Source of the DNA: Craterostigma plantagineum
Taxonomy: Eukaryota > Streptophyta > Magnoliopsida > Lamiales > Linderniaceae
Reading direction: 5' to 3'
Assembly (NCBI GenBank): GCA_027422505.1
Contig: JAPQWV010000001.1
Coordinates: 3,658,001 to 3,722,000 of the forward strand
Length of the DNA: 64,000 nucleotides
Positions 1-10,489 of the stretch are shown here, piece after piece. A program made the position numbers and the translations under genes. The notes under the pieces are model-generated. The model worked only from the letters and a program-made list of their open reading frames with translations. It searched no databases and was not told where the DNA came from. The number at the start of each line of letters is the position of its first letter. Position 1 is the stretch's first letter.

Positions 1-2026
1 AGAGCAAGGAATTTGCAGAGTATCGATTGCTGAAAGTTACGTGATTACCCTTTCGATATGTTTAGCCTTCTCAGTACTCTTCAGGGGTATAACCGTCCTA
101 TTTTTCATTATGCTGGAGAATTATAAGACCATAATAAGAGAATAGTGTACTATATTTTCACGTAGTACTATTCTGTCTATTATTTTGTTTCCCTTCAGAC
201 TCGCTATGTTGTTGGCTCTGAAATAAAAATAGTACCAATTTTAGTATTCTGTCTTGGAAATTTAAATATACGTGCCATACTATGTTTGCGTGGTCAGAGG
301 TGAAAACTTGCATATGTTGGTTCTTTTATTATGAAATAATAATGAGAGAAAATCTGCACGTATAGCTAGATCTCCCACTTACATTTAGATGTTTATATTG
401 TAAAATATATGAATTGACGAAAAAAATAAGATACAGATTCGTAATAATCATACACAAATATTATAACTAAAGTCATGACAAGCAGAAAGAATGGCTAATG
501 GTTAATGTTAGGCATAAGTGGTACTTTGGTTTATTTATAAATTTTATGGGCATGGACACCCACTTTAACGCGTACCTTCTCTTTTTTTGATATCTCCATA
601 TTGGCTTGCATATGAATTACCTTTTGATTTTGTTTGCATTTGTGTGTTTTTTGTATTTAATTTTCTTTTTTTTATTTTCTATTTTATTGTTGGGTCACCA
701 TTAGATCTCTAAAATCGAGGCTGCCCGTGATTTAAGAGTGGAAACCAAAGTGATTCTTTTAGTATTTTGCAACTGAAGCATATAAAGGAAAGATTACTAA
801 ACCTATATGTTATATAACGCTAACCCGCAAGTCATTGTATAATATTGTACAATAAATAATCAAGGTATCCAATTAAATCCCATAAAGTAGTTAAACATAT
901 GATGATTTAGTGATTCATACAAAACCCCTAAATCAGTGGCTTTTAATCATCTGGTTTAACTTTTCATTTATTTATTTTGGGTTTATGGAAAAAGGAAGCT
1001 TTCACCATTAACTTTTCATCGAGTAATAATTACTGGGCCTAATACATTGAGAGTGGAGTTATATTGGAACATTCTTTTTTATTTTTTATTTTTTTCTCTC
1101 TATGCGAAATCATCGTTTAATATGGTCATTATAATACACATTCGTGCGATCTTGAAATGACTTATCAACTTTATATAATTTCGTTAAATCTCGTCATTAA
1201 AAATCATTTCAAGCTCGAGTGATTAAGGTTTTTGAAAGTTTTGAGGGAACATTGTAGATCTATCCTGATTGTAAGTGTTTGGTGTTCATTTAAATGATTG
1301 TTATCAATCAAATTAATGTGTATATAGGATAAGGTGAAAGTAGTTAAATTCATTATTGTTCCTTTTTTTGGCAAGGTGAAAGTAGTTAAATTCATTATTG
1401 TTCCTTTTTCTGGCAATTATAGTCTATAACACCACTTCAAGATAAGCTCAACGAAATGTAGATTATATTTTATGGGCATCGTTCAACATGATTTATTTTA
1501 CGAATACTTCATTCTTGTCACTTCTTAGATTAATCTCGAACAGCATAGCATATGCACCTTATTTTTATTATGTATTGGATTAGAATGGTTTGGTGTAACT
1601 TCAATATATAAAAATTAACCAAACAAAAAAATTAATATCTATCAAAACTTGCAGAAAATTTGAAGTGACGCATCATATGTTTTATTGTTTTAACAACTTT
1701 TACATCATAACCTTCATACATTTATATAATTGCTTGCCAAACACTAATACTACTCCTTGATTGTTAAAATACGAAATGGCCCATGTTTAGCTACCACCAA
1801 ATTTAATTGTAATTTAAATATATTTATTCCTTGACCATCTTTCATAAAGCAAAACAAACGGCTTGCCTTGGGAGCTAATGCTTCATTAGATTATGAGGCG
1901 CTAATATAATATATATGTTGGACAATTTATAATAGTTTGGTGAATATCCTTTATCCACTATAAGGGAACATGATGACTTGGTGACCAAATTTATTTATAT
2001 GTTTATTTTGTTAAGATGCATTCAAT
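1..2026. other. AT-rich intergenic DNA, no gene seen
   Basis: No ORF of recognisable content on either strand. The only structure I see is a tandem duplication of about 44 bp at roughly 1330-1415 (two copies of a unit containing AGGTGAAAGTAGTTAAATTC). A (TA)n run at about 2027-2060 marks the right edge. Confidence 0.6.
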
Positions 2027-2064
2027 ATATATATATATATATATATATATAGATATATACAGAA

Positions 2065-2279
2065 ATGTTATGGTGCTCACCTTGCGTGAGCACCATCCGT
2101 GGGCACCTGTTGTGTGGCATTTTTTTGTGTCACGTCAACATGACAAATCAACCCCCGACGGGTTCACTAATCCCATGTGTAGGTTATAGATCAATAAAAA
2201 ATTCTATTGTATGCTGATTTGGCGCGTTGAAGTGGTTGGTGCTCACGAAGGTGCTCACCTTGCGTGAGCACCATAACAT
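2065..2279. mobile_element. Small foldback MITE with palindromic ends
   Basis: The two ends are inverted copies of about 30 bp beginning ATGTTATGGTGCTCAC. Each arm is itself a hairpin (GGTGCTCAC, short spacer, GTGAGCACC). It sits between two (AT)n tracts (about 2027-2060 and 2286-2311), so the target duplication cannot be read. No coding capacity. Superfamily not assigned. Confidence 0.6.
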
Positions 2280-2657
2280 TACTCATATATATATATATAT
2301 ATATATATATTATCAATACGACTCTACTATTCTATTATTATAGGTAGTATAAATGATGGATAACCTGAAATTATATATAATAATTGAAAAAATCGTTAGA
2401 AATTAAATGAAAATTTAAAAGAAAAAAGACCTGAAGGTATGTATAGTATAACCTAGGATTCTCCAAGGTCTTTTATTTTTATCTTTTTTTTTTCTCTTAA
2501 AGTAGGTTTAACAATTTTTAAATATTAATTTCATCGTGAAACCATTGTATATACACCAACAGTTAAAAAAAGGGTACAAACGAAATAAGATGAAAGCGAG
2601 TTGTGTGACTGTGAGTGAATGGAGAATTTCACGCATCGAGTTTCGTGAAAGATTTTA

Positions 2658-2889
2658 CTCCATCCGTCCCAAACAACATTTTACTATATCGGCGTCCCGT
2701 TCACTTTTGTACATTTCCTTTTATAGTAAAAAACTATCACAAATAATCAATATGATAATATCAAATACTCTTAAAAGACGTGTCAAATATATTTTTTCAC
2801 CTTTTAATTGTACTATATCCTTAGAGTATTCAGTTTCTTAAAAACCGTGTCATACACCAAATGTCCATAACTGTTTGGGACAGATGAAG
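2658..2889. mobile_element. Stowaway-like MITE (Tc1/mariner)
   Basis: Ends are CTCCATCCGTCCC on the left and the inverted match CTTCATCTGTCCC on the right, flanked by TA on both sides. The CTCCNTCCGTCCC terminus, TA target and 232-bp length are the Stowaway pattern in plants. No ORF of its own. Confidence 0.8.
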
Positions 2890-2965
2890 TATATTTTTCC
2901 TTCGCGACTTAAAATTATTTAATTCATCAAACGACGATTATCATATTTTTCTCCGCTATTATATA

Positions 2966-3208
2966 AACTAGTATGTGTAGCACACCCACCGTGTGTGCAA
3001 ATATATCAAATTATTTTATACTTTGCACATTTTTTATTAATAAATTATTTTAAAATTAAACTTTGATAAGGATATATTTGTAATAAATGAAAATATTAAT
3101 GGTAAAATTGTAATTTAACAATTAAGGGTAACACTATAATAATTATTTATTGAATTGACAGACCAAATGTGGTAGTTTATAGCCACCCTAGACTTTTCAT
3201 ATAAGAGT
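2966..3208 (-). mobile_element. Possible small Helitron (degenerate)
   Basis: On the minus strand the low-coordinate end reads a GCACAC..GTGTGC-type hairpin followed by CTAGT, the Helitron 3' signature (hairpin then CTRR before T). The 5' end near 3208 (TCTTATATG) is a poor match to the usual TCTATTTTATTAAG start seen in the copy at 3738-3980. Boundaries approximate. Confidence 0.4.
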
Positions 3209-3295
3209 AAGATATAGTTGAACTTTAGCATTATTTGACAAGATATCATGTCGCGTATTTGTTTCACTCTTAACACACAGAGACCATAATAACAA

Positions 3296-3567
3296 GGGGT
3301 AATTTTCGTTCAGGCCCCTGCATTGCTTGAATATAGAATTCAAGCTTTGTCAGAAAAAAAATCAATTTTAAGGATGCGATTTGTCAGCAACACTTCATTG
3401 TTCTGCAGTAACAGTTCATTGTTCTGAAATAACACGAAACGATAATCCGATAACAGTTCATATTTTAGGTCCTTATCTCTAAATTTCGGGTCCTTTAAAT
3501 AATGTTTTTTCGAAAAGGGTCTTAATCCAATTTAAAACATTTTTGGGGCCTAAAACTTAATATACCC
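3296..3567. mobile_element. Mutator-type MITE, GGGTATATT/CAGGCCC family
   Basis: Flanked by an exact 9-bp duplication TAATAACAA (3287-3295 and 3568-3576), the length made by Mutator transposases. Terminal inverted repeats read GGGGTAATTTTCGTTCAGG on the left and GGGTATATTAAGTTTTAGG on the minus strand at the right. The interior contains AACACTTCATTGTTCTG repeats. Related copies lie at 30728-31130 and about 56466-56865, and a larger member at 35012-41889. Confidence 0.8.
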
Positions 3568-3737
3568 TAATAACAACATCAGTGAAGTTAAATGCTGCAG
3601 AATAACCTTAGATATGAAATAAAATTAATTTACGAATTTTTATTGGCCATTGATGTTTTTGCCACTTTCGTACACAACTGTCACTGCAACTGCCGTTAAA
3701 TCCTGGGGAAAAGTAAAGCAAGCACATTTAATTACAA

Positions 3738-3980
3738 CTAGTATTTTGGCACACCCGATGTGTGTGCTTGACTATATAAATCATTACTTTATATTTTAAA
3801 TTTTAATAGGTGAAATTATAATGTTGGAGTTAATTTTATATTATTTTTGAGAATTAAAAAATGATTTTAAGCATGTAATGATGATAAATTTAAATTAGGG
3901 GTAGAATGGTAATTTGTGGCTGTCACACCAAATCAATTTGGGAGCAGTTACTATAAGCCTCCCTCCCTTAATAAAATAGA
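3738..3980 (-). mobile_element. Small non-autonomous Helitron
   Basis: Read on the minus strand it starts TCTATTTTATTAAGGGAG at 3980 and ends with a hairpin (GCACAC, 7-nt loop, GTGTGC), a short AT spacer and CTAG before a T at 3737. A TC start, a 3' hairpin and a CTRR end without inverted repeats are the Helitron signature. No coding capacity. Similar ends recur at 2966 and 19222. Confidence 0.6.
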
Positions 3981-4921
3981 AAGATGATCAAATATAGAAA
4001 AGAGATATGAGAAAGATGACTCTCATCTATGATGAAATACTTGTAGGCAGACAATTAATCGGTAGTCGTGTGGCGAATCTAATGATGTATTTATGACAAC
4101 GTTTACATAATACACTGCCAAAAATTTAAATATCCAATGTAACGGAGCTTACTTTATTTTCTTATCGTCTTGTTACGTTTGTTGTTAATGCAGCAGCAAA
4201 TCAACTAATATTGTTTCCCGGCGGCTGTCCAACTTGGGCATTTGCTGGTTTTACACACACATATAATGTGTATATATATATTATTTCCTCGTGACGAAAA
4301 TAAAAAAAATAATAATAACAATACTCAAGAACATACTGATTTTGTTACTCAAACCATTTAATCGATGTCATCCTGTTTTTTTTTTTCGGAAGGATCGATG
4401 TCATCCTTTTCTTCCAGTTTTAATGTATGGTTTATCAGATATATATGTAACACAGAAATTATTCACGAATTATAAAATATCTATAACATCATGTTCGTCC
4501 AATTTAGTGCATTAATTCAGTTCAACATTATGTAATTTCGGGTAAATTATTAAAAATCAAACTTTGAAATTGAAGTATACGAACCAAAGCCCAAAGCGAT
4601 GCAGGGAACCCCACAAATCTTTTAATAATCAATCTAATGCCATCATGAAAAGCCAACTTCATTCCAAATCTAATGCCATTATGAAAAGCCCAACTTCATT
4701 CCAAATATATATAATATCAATTACAACTTGTAATACTACATTCACAATTCAGTCATAGGAGAAAGAAAACAAAATATAAACACATACGAGCAATTACATA
4801 TTAACAACATCCTCAACAACAATGTGAACGAATTAAGATCTCTGAACCACAACTAACCATAAAGGTAGACTAGAGATCGACGTGACGTGGCATTTCCTTA
4901 CGATTCTTCAGTGTCTTACAA
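3981..4921. other. Intergenic DNA downstream of GAUT7
   Basis: AT-rich with no supported gene. A short direct duplication around AATCTAATGCCATNATGAAA occurs at about 4632-4710. The last 100-200 bases probably hold the 3' UTR of the minus-strand GAUT7 gene, but I see no clear polyadenylation signal. Confidence 0.5.
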
Positions 4922-7857
4922 TCACTCACTCAGCTTGCAACTTCTCATGTAAGGATGATCGTATTTGATGTACTTTGTCCAATATCCTTTGTACTTTGCC
5001 ATGGAAAGCTCAAGCCATGGTTTCATATTCCCATTGTAATGAACAACAGCTGCATTACCAATCTCCGTTCGGTCAACGCTGGGATTGTACCCTAACCCCA
5101 AAACGTGCCACGACTTCTCTAACGCATGCGTAAAGCCGTAGAACGTAATAAGTCCCGGCGGCAGCGTTCCGAGTTTCCACAGCACTCTGTCTTCGTTCTA
5201 ACACGAAAAAAAATCAGAAAAAAAAACCCCACAACGTAGAAAAGATTCGTAAAAAAAAAAAAAAAAATCGTAGTACCATGTTCTGCCATTTGTGGTATAT
5301 GCCAGTTATATCCCTCTTCTTCCACTCCTTGAGGTCGAAAACGTTCATCCCATAAGCCCAACCACAGGCGTTTGGGTCGAAGTTCTTTGCAATGTGAGGA
5401 TTCGAGAAATTCAAGTACTTATCAAACCTGTGAAAGCTCTCGCCGCAAGTTTCGACTGCGCCGTTTACCTTTCCACGGAGATCTACTTCCCAAAGACCAG
5501 TCAAGTCTTTCTGAACGACGATGTCGTCGTCGAGGAAGAGAATCTTATCCAACTTTGGATAGACTTGCGGGAGATAGAACCTTAGGTGGTTGAGCATTGA
5601 AAGGTACTTTGGGTTTCTGTACTTGAGATTCGAGGAGACAGTATTGGGGTGGGAGGCCTTGAAGTAGTATTCTTTCATGGCTGAAGATTCTAACTGTCGT
5701 AAAACGGGACAGTACGATGAGTTGAGCCACTTGAATTCGTCGACGTTTTCGACGTGGATGGTGGCTTTTCGGGGAGGGTTTGAGAGAAACCACATGTTCA
5801 TGGCTGCAAAGTTTAACTTGTCTGTTACTATGTGGAATACATGTTTCTCTGGTTCCTGCGAATACGTATGTAAGGGAGCATATGAGCTATTTTTTGTTCA
5901 GCAAAAGAGAAGGTAGATAAGGAATGACAGTGATGATACCTTTGCGTTCGTTATTGTTGAGTTGACGACTACTGAAGCTGCAAGGACATTGTCGGAAAAC
6001 AGAGCGTAATGGTAGAGATTGGGATTCTCCAGGTTTTCGCTTCTTGGGAACATTCTTTTCTCAGGCGGGAGAAGGTAATATTCGATCGTCAAGCGCATAG
6101 ACAAACAGTGAAGCCCCTTAGGGATTGTCTTCGCAGCAAGTTGGCTGAGGAAAGTGTTCTGCTTTTTCAGACCTCTGACTTGCTCGTCGGCAGATTGAAG
6201 CATGGCTCTTAGCTTCCCAGTGACAAGATTGCAATCGTACAATTGCTCTTTAGCTTTGGTGAGCGCTTGACCCATCAACTTCATCTTTGAAGCAGCACTA
6301 CGTTTGCATTACAAGTTCTCAAGTCCAGAAAGTAACAAAAATCATTTCGTACCATTTTCTATATTCTCAATCCACTGTGCTTGTGAGGTAATTGACAGAG
6401 AAGATACGCATGATCATTACCTCTGTTGTAAACCAGAATCGTCGGTGGAATCTCCTAAAGACCGCTGGCTTTCCTTAACCCGTCCCTGCAGCTCATTGGC
6501 TAATTTGAGGTTATTTTTCATCTTTGCGAGGCTTAGATACACCCTTGCCATGATCATCTGATCCCGCATCAAGCACACCGTTGAATCTGAGTTCTCGTTA
6601 TCGTTTTCTTTTCTCCATATGCTATACTTCCCCAGAAGTGAAGAACCCACTGACTTAGAACGTTCAATGGCTGCATTTTCGAGCTTCACGGTAACATCAG
6701 CATCTTGTTTTACTAAATCTGCCACACGTTTTTCACGTCTTTTTTCTCTCAATCGCTGCAGAATGATTGTATAAGAAATTCAGAGGTCTAAAGATACTTA
6801 AAGTACGCGTATCAGTCGTCTTGCTGTAAAAATTTACAAAAAAAGTTATCATATTACTCACCCTTCTCGCCATTTGAGCGGGCGTCTCCGAAAATTGAGG
6901 CTTATCTGCTGGGTAAGAAAGAGGTTTCTACTCAAAAACGTTTCAGAGTCGCCGTAATCAAGAATCAAATGTAGCTTCTAGGGAGAGAATTACCTCTGGA
7001 TGTTTCTTCCACTGCATTTGAAGCTATTTCAATCGACTTGAAAGTAGAAAGGAAAGAATTAGAAAAGCAACGTGATGTTAGAAAGCAAACTTAGGCACAA
7101 AAATCACAGTATATTTATCATGCAAAACCTCATGAAAAGTGGCTTTATCAGCAGGAGGATCCTCCTCAACAGATTTCCATGATGCCGACAAACTACTCTT
7201 GAAAAAATCAACGCTGGAAGGTCCCGAATCTTCAATGCCCGCATTAATGACATCAATTACCTAAACAAGTTCAATTGTTAATAGATGTAAAAATGACGAG
7301 AGCCAAGTTTCAGAGAATACGAGCATGCGAGTTCATTCAACAAACCTCTTTAGACAATAATGGTCTAAGATGTTCCAATGCATGTTTCTGTCTCCAACTA
7401 AGCCCCTGTATCTATCAACAATACTCCCGTCATACCAAAACTGAAGTAGATGTAAAGAAAAATACAAATGAAGTAAGGAAAGAAGCATGCCTGGGTATTT
7501 CCATCTCCAGTATCTTCGTTTCGATCTGCCAACAATGAATGTTAAACGATAAAACACTAATGGATTTCAACAGTCCCAAATTACCCTACAGACAATGCCG
7601 TCACTTAACACCGAAACATCATCCACCACTAGACTATACCTAAAACTTCAATTATTCGTACAAACAGGACCGACATAAAAGTTGGAATGTTTCAGGGACA
7701 TACCATGCGCCAATGCAGCTCGAGCGAAGAAGAAAACGGAGAAACCGACGAAAGCGAAGAAGAGAACAGCGACAGCCACGTGGATGCGAGATCCAATGCC
7801 TTTACTTCTGTGGACGGTTGCACCTGATAACAACCCCTTCCTATTCGCCATTAGCAT
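4922..7857 (-). CDS. GAUT7: Galacturonosyltransferase GAUT7-type (GT8)
   Basis: Ten exons on the minus strand: 7704-7857, 7491-7525, 7346-7411, 7129-7260, 6994-7036, 6862-6905, 6421-6755, 5940-6297, 5277-5855 and 4922-5197. All phases join, giving 673 aa. The first ATG (7857) follows an in-frame stop; a second ATG lies at 7851. Residues ~20-50 are one hydrophobic segment behind a basic tail, i.e. a type II Golgi anchor. A variable stem follows, then the GT8 domain with FLDDDIVVQKD (DxD metal/UDP-sugar site), the GWAYGMN block and C-terminal HYNGNMKPW. The stretch CLSMRLTIEYYLLPPEKR and the YHKWQNM block match GAUT7 better than GAUT1/4. In Arabidopsis GAUT7 holds GAUT1 in the Golgi within the homogalacturonan synthase complex and shows little activity alone. 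Intron 2 appears to use a GC donor (7490). Exons 2, 5 and 6 are only 35-44 nt, so the stem is the least certain part. Confidence 0.93.
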
Positions 7858-8159
7858 TTCGTAGCCGCGACACAGCAATTAAATGCGAATGACTGTGAAA
7901 CAAAGAGGAGGAGAAAGGAAAAATGGTAATTACTTCGACGATTTGCATAGAGGTAGTAGATCTTGGATTAACGGTAGAGTTGAAATTCAATTGAATTGGA
8001 ATTATATATTTTCTAAAATATAGATAACGAAAATTATTTACATCAGTTTCGATCAAATGGTGTGTAAAAACTCATATAGCTGTCGTCGAATATTACTCAA
8101 AATAATAATATTCAAGTAATTTCTAATAAGATTCTATATCAACAGCCAAGGCAAAGGTG
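7858..8159. promoter_or_regulatory. GAUT7 5' UTR and promoter region
   Basis: About 300 bp directly upstream of the minus-strand GAUT7 start. It is AT-rich with a TATATATTTTC-like stretch near 8005 on the plus strand, but no convincing TATA box position can be fixed. It ends at the hAT MITE at 8168, so the proximal promoter is short or includes that element. Confidence 0.4.
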
Positions 8160-8167
8160 ACTCAAAC

Positions 8168-8797
8168 AAGAGATGCCCAACCGCCGGTTACGGTTAACCG
8201 GCGGTTGACGGTTAGTCCACCGTAACCTAACCGGCCGGGGGCTGTTGACGGTTAGCCGTCTCCGGTTGCCGGTTAATCTAACAGCCGGTTAGGTTAGTCA
8301 ACCGCCGGTTACGTTTAACCGACGATTTAACCGCCGGTTACTTTTTTATTTATTTTTTAATCTTTTTATTTTTTTTCTATTTTTTTATTATTAATTTTGC
8401 AATTTACTGCAAAGTTAAATGAATTTTCGGTGTAATTTTGTTCGTATTTTACTATCGATGTTAAATTTTAAATATAATACATTTACCGAATAATTAAATA
8501 TAGTACAAAAATTTTAACACAATATAAAATACATATTTTCAAATATTTCTAATTAATAAGTATTAGTATTAGTAAAGTTACATAGTTTTTCTAATTAATT
8601 AATATTAATATTAGTAAATTAAAATAGTATATTTTTTATGTTTTATTTTATTTTTATTCTAACGGTTATAACCGCCAGTTAACCGCCAAACCGGCGGTTG
8701 GCGGTTTGGGGAAACCCCTAACCGCCCCGTAACCGGCAATCGTAACCGGCAGTTAGGCGGTTTAACTGCCGGTTACGGTTAAAATTGAGCATGTCTA
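8168..8797. mobile_element. hAT-type MITE built of ACCGGCGGTT repeats
   Basis: 630 bp flanked by the 8-bp near-duplication ACTCAAAC (8160-8167) / ACTCCAAC (8798-8805). Ends are AAGAGATGCCCAA on the left and, inverted, TAGACATGCTCAA on the right. Both subterminal regions are dense arrays of AACCGCCGGTTA / TAACCGGCGGTT in both orientations, around an AT-rich core. An 8-bp target and YAGRNRTGYYCA-type ends match the elements at 10974-11433 and 29355-29988, so the three form one family. Confidence 0.75.
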
Positions 8798-9045
8798 ACT
8801 CCAACTCAAAGTGCTCGATTCATTGTGTTCTGGTGTTTGGTATAATCTCTGAAAACATCAAAATGATAATAAGCCACGTTTTTAAAAGTTTATTTATTCT
8901 TAGTGACATGACATTTAAATAACTTCTTAGCAATACAAGAATGTACGTGTATTTATATGGGTCTTCTTAAAAAATAGCGCTTGACCAAGTCAATTTTAAA
9001 AAAGTAGCATTCTTGATTTTTTTTTGGTCAATAACACTCTTTTTA

Positions 9046-9715
9046 GGGGGTGTTTGTTTCCAGTGATCCAACATCACCGTGATACTCATATCACCGTAAT
9101 GTGGATATCACCGTGACGTGGATCAAGGTTATATATCATTATTGTGTTTGTTTGGGGTGAATATTTCATTTTGCATATCAATGTGATATTAGAATATTGT
9201 GTTTGTCTAATCACGGTGATGTGTGAATTGATATTGCCTAAAGGTCATATTTAACCCTACAAATATTACATAAATTATGTGGATGATATATATATATATA
9301 TTATTTACATTAAAATGATTACTATTTTGATATCGAGTTTAATTTTTTAAGAATTAATAATAAGTTTTCGTATATTTATTCAATATAATTATATATTATT
9401 AAATATATTATTTTAAGATCTAAATAATCTAATTATATAATTTAAAATATTAATAAGGATATATTAGGTATAAATGCTAAATTAAGGGATAATATTGTCC
9501 AAATACAATTTGAAAGATCACCCCATCAAGGTGATAAAAGATCACCTAACTTTTTTGGGATGATCCAAAAGGTAGAATATCACCCCATTTTCATCACCTA
9601 GGTCATCTGTCATTATCGTGATGACTCATCACCTAGGCTAAACAAACATGGTGATGATAAAGCGACGAAAGGATTACGGTGGTGTTTTGGAGGATCACCC
9701 TTAAACAAACACCCC
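9046..9715. mobile_element. Tourist-like MITE (PIF/Harbinger)
   Basis: Terminal inverted repeats GGGGTGTTTGTTT with a further conserved GTGATCC a few bases in, flanked by the 3-bp duplication TTA (9043-9045 and 9716-9718). 670 bp, AT-rich interior, no ORF. Numerous ATCACCGTGAT-type words occur near both ends. The 3-bp TTA target and G-rich ends point to PIF/Harbinger. It lies inside the left end of the Mutator-like element. Confidence 0.75.
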
Positions 9716-10119
9716 TTAATTAACTTTTAATCATCTTCTTCCCCTTAATATTATTAAAAAGAAAAAGAAAAATAAAAATACACCCATGAAAAAAGTTGCT
9801 CGACCATTTTCTTCCAGCAGAAGCATTCATCCACCAAGCAAGCTCAGCTAATTTTCTTCTTCTTCATCGTTCTTAAGAAAAAAACAACTACATTTTCTTC
9901 TTCTGCTGCCAAAAACAAAAAAGAAAGAAAGAAAGTCGGTCCTCTGAAAGAATTTCGCGCCTCAAACTCGTCATTGTAAGTAATTTTGTGGTTGGATCTT
10001 TAATATAACCCTCGAAATTTGTAATTTTCAGTCCTGAACCCTGTTCCAAATTAAATGGGGTGTCAAAGCTTCGAAATTCCGATTGAAAGAACGAAGTGTT
10101 CAATGTTCGTTTTTTAATA

Positions 10120-10415
10120 CGTCCAGCTGATCAGGAGACCCCTGCTTGGAAGCAGGCGCCCCGCGCGTTATATCAACATGGGACCAGCACATAAAGCAGG
10201 GTCCCCGCGCGTATATCAGGCGCGTCAGATCATGGGACCCGCACATAAACACAGGGTCCCCGCACGTAGATTCACGGGACCCGCACATTAGTTCCAGGGT
10301 CCCCACCGCTATATCAGGCGCGTCCGATCACGGGACCCACGCATAAATGCAGGGTCCCCGCACATAAATTCACGGGACCCACGCATTAGTGCAGGAGACT
10401 CACGCAGAATCGCTG
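10120..10415. repeat. GC-rich GGGACCC subterminal repeat block 1
   Basis: Imperfect alternating units of about 30-60 bp of the form CAGGGTCCCCGCGCGTATAT and CACGGGACCCGCACATAAA. Because GGGTCCC/GGGACCC are complementary, the block can pair with itself. The base composition is far more GC-rich than the surroundings. Related blocks occur at 13290-13510, 13990-14240, 17400-17660 and 17680-17960, only inside the Mutator-like element. Confidence 0.75.
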
Positions 10416-10489
10416 GTTCTAAACCCTAGTTTCATCTTTCGAATGTTATATACTGAACTTTACTTCTTTAGGTGATAATCATGACGATC

